NCBI GenBank assembly: GCA_949959185.1
Contig: CATLIX010000030.1
Location: 1 to 41,149, forward strand
Length of the DNA stretch: 41,149 bases
Reading direction: 5' to 3'
Origin: an uncultured Eubacterium sp.
GTDB taxonomy: Bacteria; Bacillota; Clostridia; Lachnospirales; Lachnospiraceae
In this document: positions 1 to 7,739 of the stretch, in pieces
Numbering within the stretch: position 1 is the first letter of the stretch
How the letters are laid out: each line of letters opens with the position of its first letter
Notes under the pieces: model-generated
What the model saw: the letters and a program-made list of their open reading frames with translations, nothing else
Told to the model about the DNA's origin: nothing
Database searches by the model: none
Program-made: the position numbers and the translations under genes

Positions 1-2
1 CT

Positions 3-66
3 TTCTCTTATAGGAAATCTATATACTTTAGCACTTCTCAGTAACACGGTGTTTCCTATAAGAGAA
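3..66. repeat. 15-bp perfect inverted repeat around a 34-bp spacer
   Basis: Arms 3-17 (TTCTCTTATAGGAAA) and 52-66 are exact reverse complements. The spacer is AT-rich. It lies just beyond the PAP2 gene terminator, so it could be a transcript-end hairpin of that gene or of a neighbour outside the window. It could also be a protein-binding or recombination site. No function is assigned. Confidence 0.5.
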
Positions 67-70
67 TGAA

Positions 71-105
71 ACAGCCCCCTGGAGTTTATCCCTCAGGCGG
101 GCTGT
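71..105 (-). terminator. Rho-independent terminator of the PAP2-like gene
   Basis: ACAGCCC-CCTG (71-81) pairs with CAGG-C-GGGCTGT (94-105), with one bulged base. Read on the minus strand the stem is followed by TTTCATTCTCTT, a moderate T tract. It sits 27 nt past the stop codon of the PAP2-like gene. Confidence 0.6.
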
Positions 106-131
106 ATAAGAGGAAAATTCCTTTCTCTCTT

Positions 132-806
132 TTATATTTCTCTGTACTGTCTCTTGTATACACGTCTCCTGCCGACGAGCAGTTCGCCACCATATACCAG
201 CGTATACATCACAATGGCCATAATACAGCCAGTAATCACATCAAACACGGAATGCTGTTTTAAAAACATGGTAGAAGCAATGATGGAAACCATCAGTACA
301 AAAGAAATTCTCCGAATCCATTTTTTCTCTTTCAGCTGTTCACTGTGCATAACGGAAAGGTGTACGCCGATGGAATTATACACATGGATACTGGGAAAGA
401 GATTGGTAGGCGTATCTACCATATAAAGCCCCTTCACCAACGTTACAAATATATTATCCCTCTCGAATACCCTTGGCCGCAGGTAATGGCCATTGGGATA
501 CACCGTGGACACCACCAGAAAAACCGTCATTCCCACAAACAGAAAAATGCATAGTTTGTAATAATCCTGTACATTCCGGAAAAAGAAAAATGTAATTGCA
601 AGGGCCACGTACCCAAACCACAGCAGATACGGTACGATAAACACCTCAATAAAAGGTATGTAGTCATCTATCGGCATATGAATTACATGGAAACGCCTGG
701 TCACCGTTTGTTCCAGGTAAGCAAACCATGCCAGATAAATCAGCAGATATGATAAAATCCACCCATGCCGATAACGATAAAAAAAGTCTTTTACTGTCTC
801 TTTCAT
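132..806 (-). CDS. PAP2-family membrane phosphatase-like protein
   Basis: A 224-residue integral membrane protein with about six hydrophobic segments (roughly residues 14-30, 50-76, 85-104, 140-152, 167-183, 190-212). The PAP2 signature is visible as PSIH at 138-141 and an S-x6-H-x3-D motif (S178, H185, D189), the phosphate-binding and catalytic elements of phosphatidate phosphatase/undecaprenyl-PP phosphatase-type enzymes. The first PAP2 motif is weak (YLRPR near 108-112). PSIH instead of PSGH resembles the PAP2_3/inositol-phosphoceramide-synthase-like subgroup. The substrate is probably a membrane lipid phosphate but cannot be named. It stands alone, with its own terminator. Confidence 0.8.
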   Translation of the reverse strand: MKETVKDFFYRYRHGWILSYLLIYLAWFAYLEQTVTRRFHVIHMPIDDYIPFIEVFIVPYLLWFGYVALAITFFFFRNVQDYYKLCIFLFVGMTVFLVVSTVYPNGHYLRPRVFERDNIFVTLVKGLYMVDTPTNLFPSIHVYNSIGVHLSVMHSEQLKEKKWIRRISFVLMVSIIASTMFLKQHSVFDVITGCIMAIVMYTLVYGGELLVGRRRVYKRQYREI

Positions 807-996
807 TCAATCATCACCCTGAACCTTTTCATTTCCCTTCCTGTTTTGCGGTCAGACGAAAAACTTCTGCCGCTTTGGGTTATCTCACTGGATTATAGCA
901 CAGGAAATGGGGAGAAACAATGAATTTTTACCGAATTAAGAATTTCTTTATAACTTCCTGTCCTTTTTTCTCACAAATTTCCATATCGTAAATGAA

Positions 997-1032
997 GCAG
1001 AAGCCCAACAGCTTTCCCTGTCAGGCTTCTGC
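997..1032 (-). terminator. Terminator-like hairpin after mtnN
   Basis: GCAGAAGCC (997-1005) pairs exactly with GGCTTCTGC (1024-1032). On the minus strand it follows the mtnN stop by about 30 nt and is followed by TTCATTTACG, a poor T tract. It is the most likely end of the HAD-luxS-mtnN transcript. Confidence 0.55.
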
Positions 1033-1062
1033 CATAAATATCTCAAATATTATATCAGGATT

Positions 1063-1761
1063 CTATATTCCCGGAAGCATATGCTCCACCAGAGCTGCCG
1101 AATGAACTGCCGCCGCTTTTTCAAAGGACGGATAATCCATTTCCGCGCTGTCATCCGCCTTATCTGAGATTGCCCGGATGATAACGAAAGGCACATGATT
1201 CAGATATGCGGCATGGGCGATGGATGCTCCCTCCATCTCCACACAGAATCCCTGGAAATTCTCTATAATCCTGTTCTTTACCTCTTTATCACTGATAAAC
1301 TGGTCTCCGCTTACCACTCTTCCCTGATACACTTCAATATCCGGATTCACTTCCTTACAGCAGGACACTGCAAGCTGTACAAGCCTGTCATCCGCCGGAA
1401 AAGCCAGACAGCCCATCTGGGGAACCTCCCCCAGGGGATACCCGAACACCCGCACATCCACGTCATGGTGGAGGGCGTCTGTGGATACCACGATATCGCC
1501 GATATTGATTTCATTTTTCAGAGAGCCTGCCACTCCCGTATTGATAATATGGGTCACTTCAAAACAGTCGCATAAAATCTGGGTACAGAGGGCCGCGTTT
1601 ACTTTGCCGATTCCGCTGCGTACAATCACAGTCTCTGTTCCGTTCAATGTCCCTTCCAAAAACTCCATGGAGGCCTTTTCCACCCTGCGGCGAATCTGCA
1701 TGGCCCATTTCAGTGCTTCCACTTCCAGCTCCATGGCGCCGATAATTCCAACCTTTTTCAT
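1063..1761 (-). CDS. mtnN: 5'-methylthioadenosine/S-adenosylhomocysteine nucleosidase
   Basis: Cytosolic nucleosidase that removes adenine from S-adenosylhomocysteine and methylthioadenosine, feeding S-ribosylhomocysteine to LuxS. The 232-residue length is normal for the family. It starts with the typical KKVGIIGAMELEV; E13 matches the catalytic Glu12 of the E. coli enzyme. The substrate-ribose motif VEMEG is at 174-178 and the catalytic aspartate is D200 in RAISDKAD. GVAGSL at 77-81 is the nucleoside phosphorylase glycine loop. The start is supported by AGGAG about 8 nt upstream. It is the last gene of a three-gene operon behind luxS, which is consistent with activated methyl cycle detoxification. 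Confidence 0.96.
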   Translation of the reverse strand: MKKVGIIGAMELEVEALKWAMQIRRRVEKASMEFLEGTLNGTETVIVRSGIGKVNAALCTQILCDCFEVTHIINTGVAGSLKNEINIGDIVVSTDALHHDVDVRVFGYPLGEVPQMGCLAFPADDRLVQLAVSCCKEVNPDIEVYQGRVVSGDQFISDKEVKNRIIENFQGFCVEMEGASIAHAAYLNHVPFVIIRAISDKADDSAEMDYPSFEKAAAVHSAALVEHMLPGI

Positions 1762-1816
1762 TCTGTTCTCCTGTCACCGGATCATGCCGGCCCTTTTGTC
1801 CGGCTCTCATCCGTTT

Positions 1817-2314
1817 CTATTCCATATCCTCTGTTTTCTCCGGATAAATCAGGTGCTTTTCATCTATTTTATAAAGTGTGTTCTCCAGATAACGGTTCGC
1901 CACATAATTGGTCATGGCAAGATTGTGATCCAGATAATTGCCGCAGTCCAACGCGCGGGCTCCCGGTATTTCTCCGCGGAAATCCCGGATAAATTCATAC
2001 ATTCCGGTGATTAATTTCACAATATCCCTGGACTCGTAATCCCCTGCCATCAGCAGATAGCAGCCGGTACGGCAGCCCATGGGCCCAAAATAGACGATTT
2101 TATCTTTATATTCCGGGTCATTGCGCAGATAAGTAGCTCCCAGATGTTCCAGGGTATGCATTTCCGCTGTGTTCATAACCGGCTCATCGTTCGGCGACGT
2201 CATACGCAAATCAAAAGTGGTCACCACTTCTTTTCCGATATGATCTTTGCGGGAAACATAAATTCCCGGCTCCAGCTTCACATGGTCTATGGTAAAGCTC
2301 GCAATTTTTTCCAT
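1817..2314 (-). CDS. luxS: S-ribosylhomocysteine lyase (AI-2 synthase)
   Basis: Converts S-ribosylhomocysteine to homocysteine and DPD, the precursor of autoinducer 2. The 165 residues carry the metal site HTLEH (H53 and H57), the catalytic cysteine in GPMGCRTG (C81) and the third metal ligand C124 in ALDCGNY, all in the usual order. The C-terminus is a few residues longer than in B. subtilis LuxS (157). The gene lies between the HAD hydrolase and mtnN with short gaps and the same strand, so the two consecutive steps of SAH breakdown are co-transcribed. Confidence 0.97.
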   Translation of the reverse strand: MEKIASFTIDHVKLEPGIYVSRKDHIGKEVVTTFDLRMTSPNDEPVMNTAEMHTLEHLGATYLRNDPEYKDKIVYFGPMGCRTGCYLLMAGDYESRDIVKLITGMYEFIRDFRGEIPGARALDCGNYLDHNLAMTNYVANRYLENTLYKIDEKHLIYPEKTEDME

Positions 2315-2345
2315 TATCAGTTCTCCCTTCTTCGTGTGTGTTCTG

Positions 2346-2990
2346 TTACTGTTCCTTAAAAATTTCTTCTACCACCTGGAGAAGCTGCTCCAGATCCGTA
2401 ATGGAAGGCACCTCCGCCTGGATAGTTCCATATCCGTTCTCCGCATGAATAAAAGGAATCTCCGCTTCTTCCGCCGCATAGTAGTCTCCCTGAACGTCTC
2501 CCACATAAACGGCTCTGTCCAGCTGGTTCCGCTCCACCACCATACGGATATTGCGGCCTTTCTCTCTTCCGGTTCTTCCAAAGCATTCAAAATCGTCAAA
2601 ATAACTTTCCAGTTTGTGATATTCCAGAAATGCTTCTATATAGCCTGCCTGGCAGTTGCTCACAATACTCAGATGATAACCGCGGTCCCTCAGATTCTGA
2701 AGGGTATCTTCCAGCCCTTTCATCAGAATGCCTCCGTGACTTCTGATATGCTCATTCTCTTTCTTACAGCAGTACGCCAGCATTTCCCGCCGGTCTTTCA
2801 TCTCAAATTCAGAAAAAAGAATATCCGAAATCTCATACATGCTCTTTCCCATAACTCCCTGGATCATCTCTGCTGTAATTGGTTTTTCTATGTCAAAATG
2901 TTCATCCAGCGCTGCCTGCCAGGATATTGCCACTTCCTCGGATGAATCCCACAGAGTGCCATCCAGATCAAATATAATCCCTTTTTTCAT
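2346..2990 (-). CDS. HAD-superfamily hydrolase (phosphatase)
   Basis: A 214-residue haloacid-dehalogenase-type hydrolase. Motif I is FDLDGT with D8/D10 as nucleophile and acid/base, motif II is the S in SIVSNC, and motif IV is VGDVQGDYYAA with two metal-binding aspartates. A helical C1 cap follows motif I, as in beta-phosphoglucomutase/phosphoglycolate phosphatase relatives. The start was set at 2990 rather than an ATG at 3014 because AAGGAGG lies 6-7 nt before 2990 and no ribosome binding site precedes 3014. It is the first gene of the luxS-mtnN operon. The substrate is unknown. Confidence 0.85.
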   Translation of the reverse strand: MKKGIIFDLDGTLWDSSEEVAISWQAALDEHFDIEKPITAEMIQGVMGKSMYEISDILFSEFEMKDRREMLAYCCKKENEHIRSHGGILMKGLEDTLQNLRDRGYHLSIVSNCQAGYIEAFLEYHKLESYFDDFECFGRTGREKGRNIRMVVERNQLDRAVYVGDVQGDYYAAEEAEIPFIHAENGYGTIQAEVPSITDLEQLLQVVEEIFKEQ

Positions 2991-3040
2991 GATTCCTCCT
3001 TCTGTACCAACCATATGCTAATACATTTTTCCATGCAGAG

Positions 3041-3093
3041 ACCCGAAAATCCTGTATGTTACGTCTGCCGGCCGCAACGCATGGTTTTCGGGT
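3041..3093 (-). promoter_or_regulatory. Inverted repeat in the leader of the HAD-luxS-mtnN operon
   Basis: ACCCGAAAA (3041-3049) and TTTTCGGGT (3085-3093) are exact reverse complements around a GC-rich 35-nt loop, 50-100 nt upstream of the HAD start. It could be an attenuator, a structured leader or an operator. I do not recognise a known riboswitch in it. Confidence 0.4.
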
Positions 3094-3183
3094 TCTTTAT
3101 TCTCTTCGACTATTTGGTTTCTATTCTATCATGTTTTTCCTGCAAAGTCCATATAACATCCAAAAGGAAATAAAAATTTTAGC

Positions 3184-3308
3184 AACAGTTCAGCCATAGC
3201 CTGAATTATGGGCGAATCATGCTTGCATGAATGAGCACAGAATGCAGGCTATGAGCGGAACGCCCCTTAAGCCTCAGACAGGAGCTGCGTCAGCAGCGGT
3301 CAGCCTGC
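3184..3308. repeat. Dispersed folded repeat, copy 1
   Basis: About 122 bp shared with copy 2 at a 175-bp offset with only a few differences. It opens with a long hairpin, CATAGCCTG (3195-3203) against CAGGCTATG (3245-3253), with an inner ATCATGC/GCATGA stem. CGCCCCTTAA (from 3260) can also pair with TTAAAGGGGCG near 3332-3342. A diverged partial copy lies at 10130-10194, so this is a genome-dispersed element rather than a local duplication. Confidence 0.8.
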
Positions 3309-3361
3309 CCGGCAGGCGGTCTGTGGCCTGTTTAAAGGGGCGTGGGCGGAACTGTTGCGAA

Positions 3362-3483
3362 AGTTCAGCCATAGCCTGAATTATGGGCGAATCATGCCTG
3401 CATGAATGAGCACAGAATGCAGGCTATGTGCGGAACGCCCCTTAAGCCTCAGACAGGAGCTGCGTCAGCAGCGGTCAGCCTGC
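3362..3483. repeat. Dispersed folded repeat, copy 2
   Basis: Second head-to-tail copy, offset 175 bp from copy 1, with the same outer hairpin (3370-3378 against 3420-3428). Its last nine bases run into the 3' end of the XRE regulator gene and supply that gene's stop codon. It therefore appears to have inserted at, or be anchored on, the end of the gene. The span 3015-3474 contains no other feature except the leader inverted repeat. Confidence 0.8.
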
Positions 3484-4368
3484 GTTGTTCCGCCCATTTA
3501 AAATCAGGGCCACAATCCCGCAGAGCAGCCCGCCTGTGGGCCAGACAATCCAGCAAATCCGCCAGAGGTCAAACACAAATCCTGTCACCAGAAATATGCC
3601 GGTGGCAAACAGCATAATACAGCCGCACCAGACGCCCACCCCCATATTTTTCCTTTTCTGTTCCGGACTGTTTTCCTTATTATAAGTATCCACTTCATAC
3701 TTTTCTTTTCCCATCCCGGCATAGATAAGGACGCCGATTCCCAGAGCAGCCAGCAACAGGAAAATTCCCTGATAAAAATCTTCTTTCATCCCTGCCCGCA
3801 GAGGAAATTCATCTCCGTTCATGCCGACCAGCGCTCCAATCAGTATAAGGCCGATTCCTGTGGCAATCCGTCTGGGAAACTGCTGATCAGATTTTTCCTT
3901 TTCTGCCGGTGTGTAAAAATCCGGAATCACCGGATGATTTTTCCGGTAAATATCATGTTCCATTCCGGCCACCACAAGCACCAGAACCGACACCACTGCC
4001 ATAGACATAAAAATCACATCTGACAATATTTCAGGGCTTTGAAACCCTTCCAGTATCTCGTAGACTGCCACCCCAAGAATCAGGAATGTGACGCCAAAGG
4101 TAATCTTTTTCCGCCTCTTTTCCATATGATTCTCATAGCCCTGACTGTCCGCCGTCTCCAGGAGCGCCGCCTCTTTTCTCAGCAGCGTATCCATATCACA
4201 GGAAAACAAATCGCACAGCTGAAGAATTTTCTCCATTTCCGGAAAAGAGGTTCCTGCCTCCCATTTGGATACGGTCTGTCTGGAAACATCAAGCTGTTCC
4301 GCCAGCTGCTCCTGCGTCAGATTTCTCTGCTTTCTGTAAAACTGTAAATTTTCTCCGAATACGTTCAT
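3475..4368 (-). CDS. XRE-family transcriptional regulator with membrane C-terminus
   Basis: 297 residues. Residues 7-62 form a Cro/CI-type helix-turn-helix (LTQEQLAEQLDVSRQTVSKW at 17-36), followed by a short linker and about six hydrophobic segments between residues 88 and 292. Fusions of an XRE domain to an integral membrane region are common in Firmicutes and are thought to be membrane-tethered regulators, but the signal is unknown. GAGGTG precedes the start by about 6 nt. The last codons and the stop come from the folded repeat at 3362-3483, so the natural C-terminus may have been altered. It is not obviously in an operon with aspS (145-bp gap). Confidence 0.85.
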   Translation of the reverse strand: MNVFGENLQFYRKQRNLTQEQLAEQLDVSRQTVSKWEAGTSFPEMEKILQLCDLFSCDMDTLLRKEAALLETADSQGYENHMEKRRKKITFGVTFLILGVAVYEILEGFQSPEILSDVIFMSMAVVSVLVLVVAGMEHDIYRKNHPVIPDFYTPAEKEKSDQQFPRRIATGIGLILIGALVGMNGDEFPLRAGMKEDFYQGIFLLLAALGIGVLIYAGMGKEKYEVDTYNKENSPEQKRKNMGVGVWCGCIMLFATGIFLVTGFVFDLWRICWIVWPTGGLLCGIVALILNGRNNAG

Positions 4369-4513
4369 ATTATTTCACCTCTCTGTTTTGTTCCTTCTGC
4401 GCTTCCGGTGAATTTATCTTACCGTATTCTGCATGTAAAGTCTGCCGATTTCCTGTTGCGTTTGAAGATTTTGATGTAAAGTTGCGGTTGCATTGGCGTT
4501 TTTACGGGGAAAA

Positions 4514-6313
4514 TCAGCTTTCAGACCCTTCCGGCTGCTGTACGGACAATGCCAGTTCTTCTAACTGCTTCTCCTCCACGGTACCCGGCGCTTCGGTCAT
4601 CAGGCAGGAAGCATCCTTTACCTTGGGGAAGGCAATCACATCCCGGAGAGAGTCGCACTGTACCATCAGCATAATCATCCGGTCCAGTCCAAAAGCAAGG
4701 CCTGCGTGGGGCGGAACTCCGTACTTAAAGGCATTTAACAGAAATCCGAACTGCTCATAGGCGCGCTCTTTGGTAAAGCCCAGCACTTCCAGCATTTTTT
4801 CCTGAATATCGTCCTGATGGATACGGACAGAACCGCCGCCCAGTTCTGTGCCGTTTAACACAATATCATAGGCTTTGGCCCGCACAGCTCCCGGATCTGA
4901 GTCAATCAGATGCCAGTCTTCTTCCATGGGCATGGTGAAGGGATGATGAGCCGCCATAAAACGGTCTTCTTCCTCGGACCACTCCAGCAGCGGGAATTCC
5001 GTCACCCACAGGAAATTGTACTGGTTTTTGTCAATAAGTCCCAGTTCTTTCCCCATTTCCAGGCGGATTGCTCCCAGCACATTCCAGACAATTTTATTTT
5101 TATCTGCTGCGAATACCAGCAGATCGCCCGGCTCTCCTTCCATTTTCTCCACCAGGGCCTTTAATACGGGCTCCTCCATAAATTTGGCAAAGGAAGATTT
5201 GTATGTCCCGTCTTCATTGACAGAAAGATATGCAAGTCCCTTCGCACCGCAGCCTTTGGCAAATTCCACCAGCTTGTCTATCTTCTTCCGGGGCATGGCT
5301 CCCTGGCCCTTCACATTCAGGCCCCGGACGGAACCGCCGTTCTCCAGCGCTCCGGTAAATACGCCGAATCCGCAGCCTGCCACCACCTCTGACACGTTCA
5401 CCAGTTCCATACCGAATCTGGTGTCCGGCTTATCGCTTCCATACCGGTCCATGGCCTCCTGCCAGGTCATCCTTGGAAGAGGCAGGGACACATCCACGCC
5501 GACTGCCTCCTGAAAGACATATTTCAGAAGACGCTCATTTACTTCCAGTACGTCGTCCACATCCACAAAAGACATTTCCATATCCACCTGGGTAAATTCC
5601 GGCTGGCGGTCCGCACGCAGATCCTCATCCCGGAAACATCTGGCAATCTGGAAATACCGGTCATATCCGGAGCACATCAAAAGCTGTTTAAACAACTGGG
5701 GAGACTGAGGCAGTGCGTAGAACGTCCCAGGATGCACCCGGCTGGGCACCAGATAATCCCTGGCTCCTTCCGGCGTGGATTTTGTCAGGATGGGCGTCTC
5801 CATCTCCAGAAATCCTTCCTGTGCCAGAAAATTACGCAACAGCATGGACACTTTGCTTTTCATCATCATATTGCGCTGAATATCCGGCCTGCGCAAATCC
5901 AGATAGCGGTAGCGCAGACGGAGGTCTTCCTTTGTCTGGGAGTCTTCCTCAATGGGGAAGGGCGGCGTCTCAGACTCTGAAAGAATCCGGATATCTTCCG
6001 CAATTACTTCAATATCCCCGGTTTTCAGATTCTCATTGACTGCTGCCGCACGTTTTTCCACTGTTCCTGTCACAGCCACCACATACTCGCTCCGCAGCGT
6101 TCCCGCTCTGGCAAATCCCTCGCTGCCCACTTTGGGCTCGTCAAATACAATCTGGAGCAGTCCGGTGCGGTCCCTTAAATCTATAAATATCAGGCTTCCC
6201 AGGTTTCTCCGTTTCTGTACCCATCCCATCACGGTCACCTGCCGGCCGATATCGCTGTCGGAAATCTCCGTACATCTGTGGCTTCTGTGTAATCCCTTCA
6301 TTGATTCTGCCAT
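4514..6313 (-). CDS. aspS: Aspartate--tRNA ligase
   Basis: Class IIb aminoacyl-tRNA synthetase charging tRNA-Asp (possibly also tRNA-Asn if the species uses transamidation). 599 residues, the usual bacterial size. The N-terminal OB-fold anticodon-binding domain contains GWVQKRRNLGSLIFIDLRDR. The catalytic core has motif 2 FRDEDLRADRQPEFTQ and motif 3 GLAFGLDRMIMLM near the C-terminus, with the bacterial GAD insertion between them. The start at 6313 has AGGAGG 7-8 nt upstream; an internal ATG four codons later is less well placed. It follows hisS by 90 bp on the same strand, a conserved Firmicutes pairing. Confidence 0.97.
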   Translation of the reverse strand: MAESMKGLHRSHRCTEISDSDIGRQVTVMGWVQKRRNLGSLIFIDLRDRTGLLQIVFDEPKVGSEGFARAGTLRSEYVVAVTGTVEKRAAAVNENLKTGDIEVIAEDIRILSESETPPFPIEEDSQTKEDLRLRYRYLDLRRPDIQRNMMMKSKVSMLLRNFLAQEGFLEMETPILTKSTPEGARDYLVPSRVHPGTFYALPQSPQLFKQLLMCSGYDRYFQIARCFRDEDLRADRQPEFTQVDMEMSFVDVDDVLEVNERLLKYVFQEAVGVDVSLPLPRMTWQEAMDRYGSDKPDTRFGMELVNVSEVVAGCGFGVFTGALENGGSVRGLNVKGQGAMPRKKIDKLVEFAKGCGAKGLAYLSVNEDGTYKSSFAKFMEEPVLKALVEKMEGEPGDLLVFAADKNKIVWNVLGAIRLEMGKELGLIDKNQYNFLWVTEFPLLEWSEEEDRFMAAHHPFTMPMEEDWHLIDSDPGAVRAKAYDIVLNGTELGGGSVRIHQDDIQEKMLEVLGFTKERAYEQFGFLLNAFKYGVPPHAGLAFGLDRMIMLMVQCDSLRDVIAFPKVKDASCLMTEAPGTVEEKQLEELALSVQQPEGSES

Positions 6314-6403
6314 AATTCTTCCTCCTGAAATTAATTCCTGATTTCACTTTCATTCTGTCTGCTTTTTACAACAGGGTATTCATCCTGTTTCTTATTTTTA
6401 TCC

Positions 6404-7666
6404 TCAGTCCCTGTTAAAAAACTCTTTTATTTCCGTATAGCCTTCCGCTGTCAGTTTTTCCTTCTGGAATTTTTTATTTTTATTCATGCGTGCTACCAGT
6501 ACCTGCTTCCCTGCCCTGCGTTCTTCCTGGGCCTGGGCCGTCACCTGGGCCAGTTTATCTCCCGGATAATTTTTTTCAATCAGATATGCAATTTTTTTCG
6601 ACTGTCCCGGTACCTGAAAACCGCTTTCCAGCAGCAGCAGGATAATCCGCTCAAAGCCGATGGAAAATCCGCAGGCCGGCACGTCATTTCCGGTAAATTT
6701 TCCAATCATTTTATCATAGCGCCCGCCTCCGCCGCAGCTTCCGCCGAATTCCGGCATGGCGATTTCAAAAATAGTTCCCGTATAGTAGGACATACCCCGC
6801 ACCAGCGTGGGGTCAAAGACCAGTTCAAATTCCGCCTCTTTTGTCTCGTTTACACAGGCCGCAATTTCTTTTAAACTGTCCGCCACTTCCTGTTCCAGAT
6901 AATCGCCCAGCCGCTCTGACAGCCAGGAAACGCCCTGAGCCACATCTTCTTTTCCCTGCATGTTCTGAAACAAATCCAGATATTTCTCAATGGACGCTTT
7001 TTCAAATCCGTTTTTCTCCAGTTCCCGGGCCACCCCTTCCAGGCCAATCTTGTCCATTTTGTCCAGAATAATGAATACCGTGTCGTAAGAATCCTCGGAA
7101 AATCCGCTGTAAGCCGCCATAGCTTTCAAAATTCGCCTTTCATTGATACGAATCTGGAAATTTTTGAAGCCTAACCTGCCAAGTGTGGTTGTGGTTGCAA
7201 GAATCAGTTCAATTTCTGCAAGATTACCTGCTTCTCCCAGAATATCAATGTCACACTGCATGAACTGGCGGTATCTTCCCCGCTGGGGACGGTCCGCCCG
7301 CCACACATTTCCCATCTGCAATGCTTTGAAGGGAGCCGGCAGGTTATTGACATTATTGGAATAGAACCTTGCCAGCGGCACCGTCAGATCATAACGCATT
7401 CCGAAATCCACCACATCATTTTCTTCTCTTGCAGTTTCCAGATTCAGCTTTTCCCCCCGTTTCAGTACTTTAAAGATGAGCTTCTCATTTTCGCCTCCCT
7501 GTTTGCTGCTGAGATTCCCGATGTTTTCCATACAGGGGGTCTCAATGGGGGTAAATCCAAAGCTCCGGTAAGTTTCTTTGATTACGTTCATCACATAATC
7601 CCGGATTTCCATTTCCTCCGGTAAAATATCTTTCATGCCGTTTACAGGCTTTTTTGCCAGTGCCAT
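6404..7666 (-). CDS. hisS: Histidine--tRNA ligase
   Basis: Class IIa synthetase that charges tRNA-His. 420 residues with motif 2 in VWRADRPQRGRYRQFMQCD, the histidine-specific LVRGMSYYTGTIFE loop, motif 3 GFSIGFERI and a C-terminal anticodon-binding domain (about 325-420). AAGGAGG lies just before the ATG. No T-box leader is visible upstream, and the gene is probably read with hemZ and aspS. Confidence 0.97.
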   Translation of the reverse strand: MALAKKPVNGMKDILPEEMEIRDYVMNVIKETYRSFGFTPIETPCMENIGNLSSKQGGENEKLIFKVLKRGEKLNLETAREENDVVDFGMRYDLTVPLARFYSNNVNNLPAPFKALQMGNVWRADRPQRGRYRQFMQCDIDILGEAGNLAEIELILATTTTLGRLGFKNFQIRINERRILKAMAAYSGFSEDSYDTVFIILDKMDKIGLEGVARELEKNGFEKASIEKYLDLFQNMQGKEDVAQGVSWLSERLGDYLEQEVADSLKEIAACVNETKEAEFELVFDPTLVRGMSYYTGTIFEIAMPEFGGSCGGGGRYDKMIGKFTGNDVPACGFSIGFERIILLLLESGFQVPGQSKKIAYLIEKNYPGDKLAQVTAQAQEERRAGKQVLVARMNKNKKFQKEKLTAEGYTEIKEFFNRD

Positions 7667-7739
7667 TCTGTTTCCTCCTTCAGTCCTGCTTCTGTATTAT
7701 ATCAGTATTTAATAGTGAATGATTCCATGCAGCCTTCTG

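Noticed and set aside
3042-3092. Possible SAM- or SAH-type riboswitch before the luxS-mtnN operon
   Set aside because: The inverted repeat is real, but the loop does not match the conserved cores I know for SAM, SAH or preQ1 riboswitches.
3184-3483. CRISPR-like direct repeats
   Set aside because: There are only two ~122-bp units with internal folding and a 53-bp spacer. No short repeat-spacer periodicity and no cas genes.
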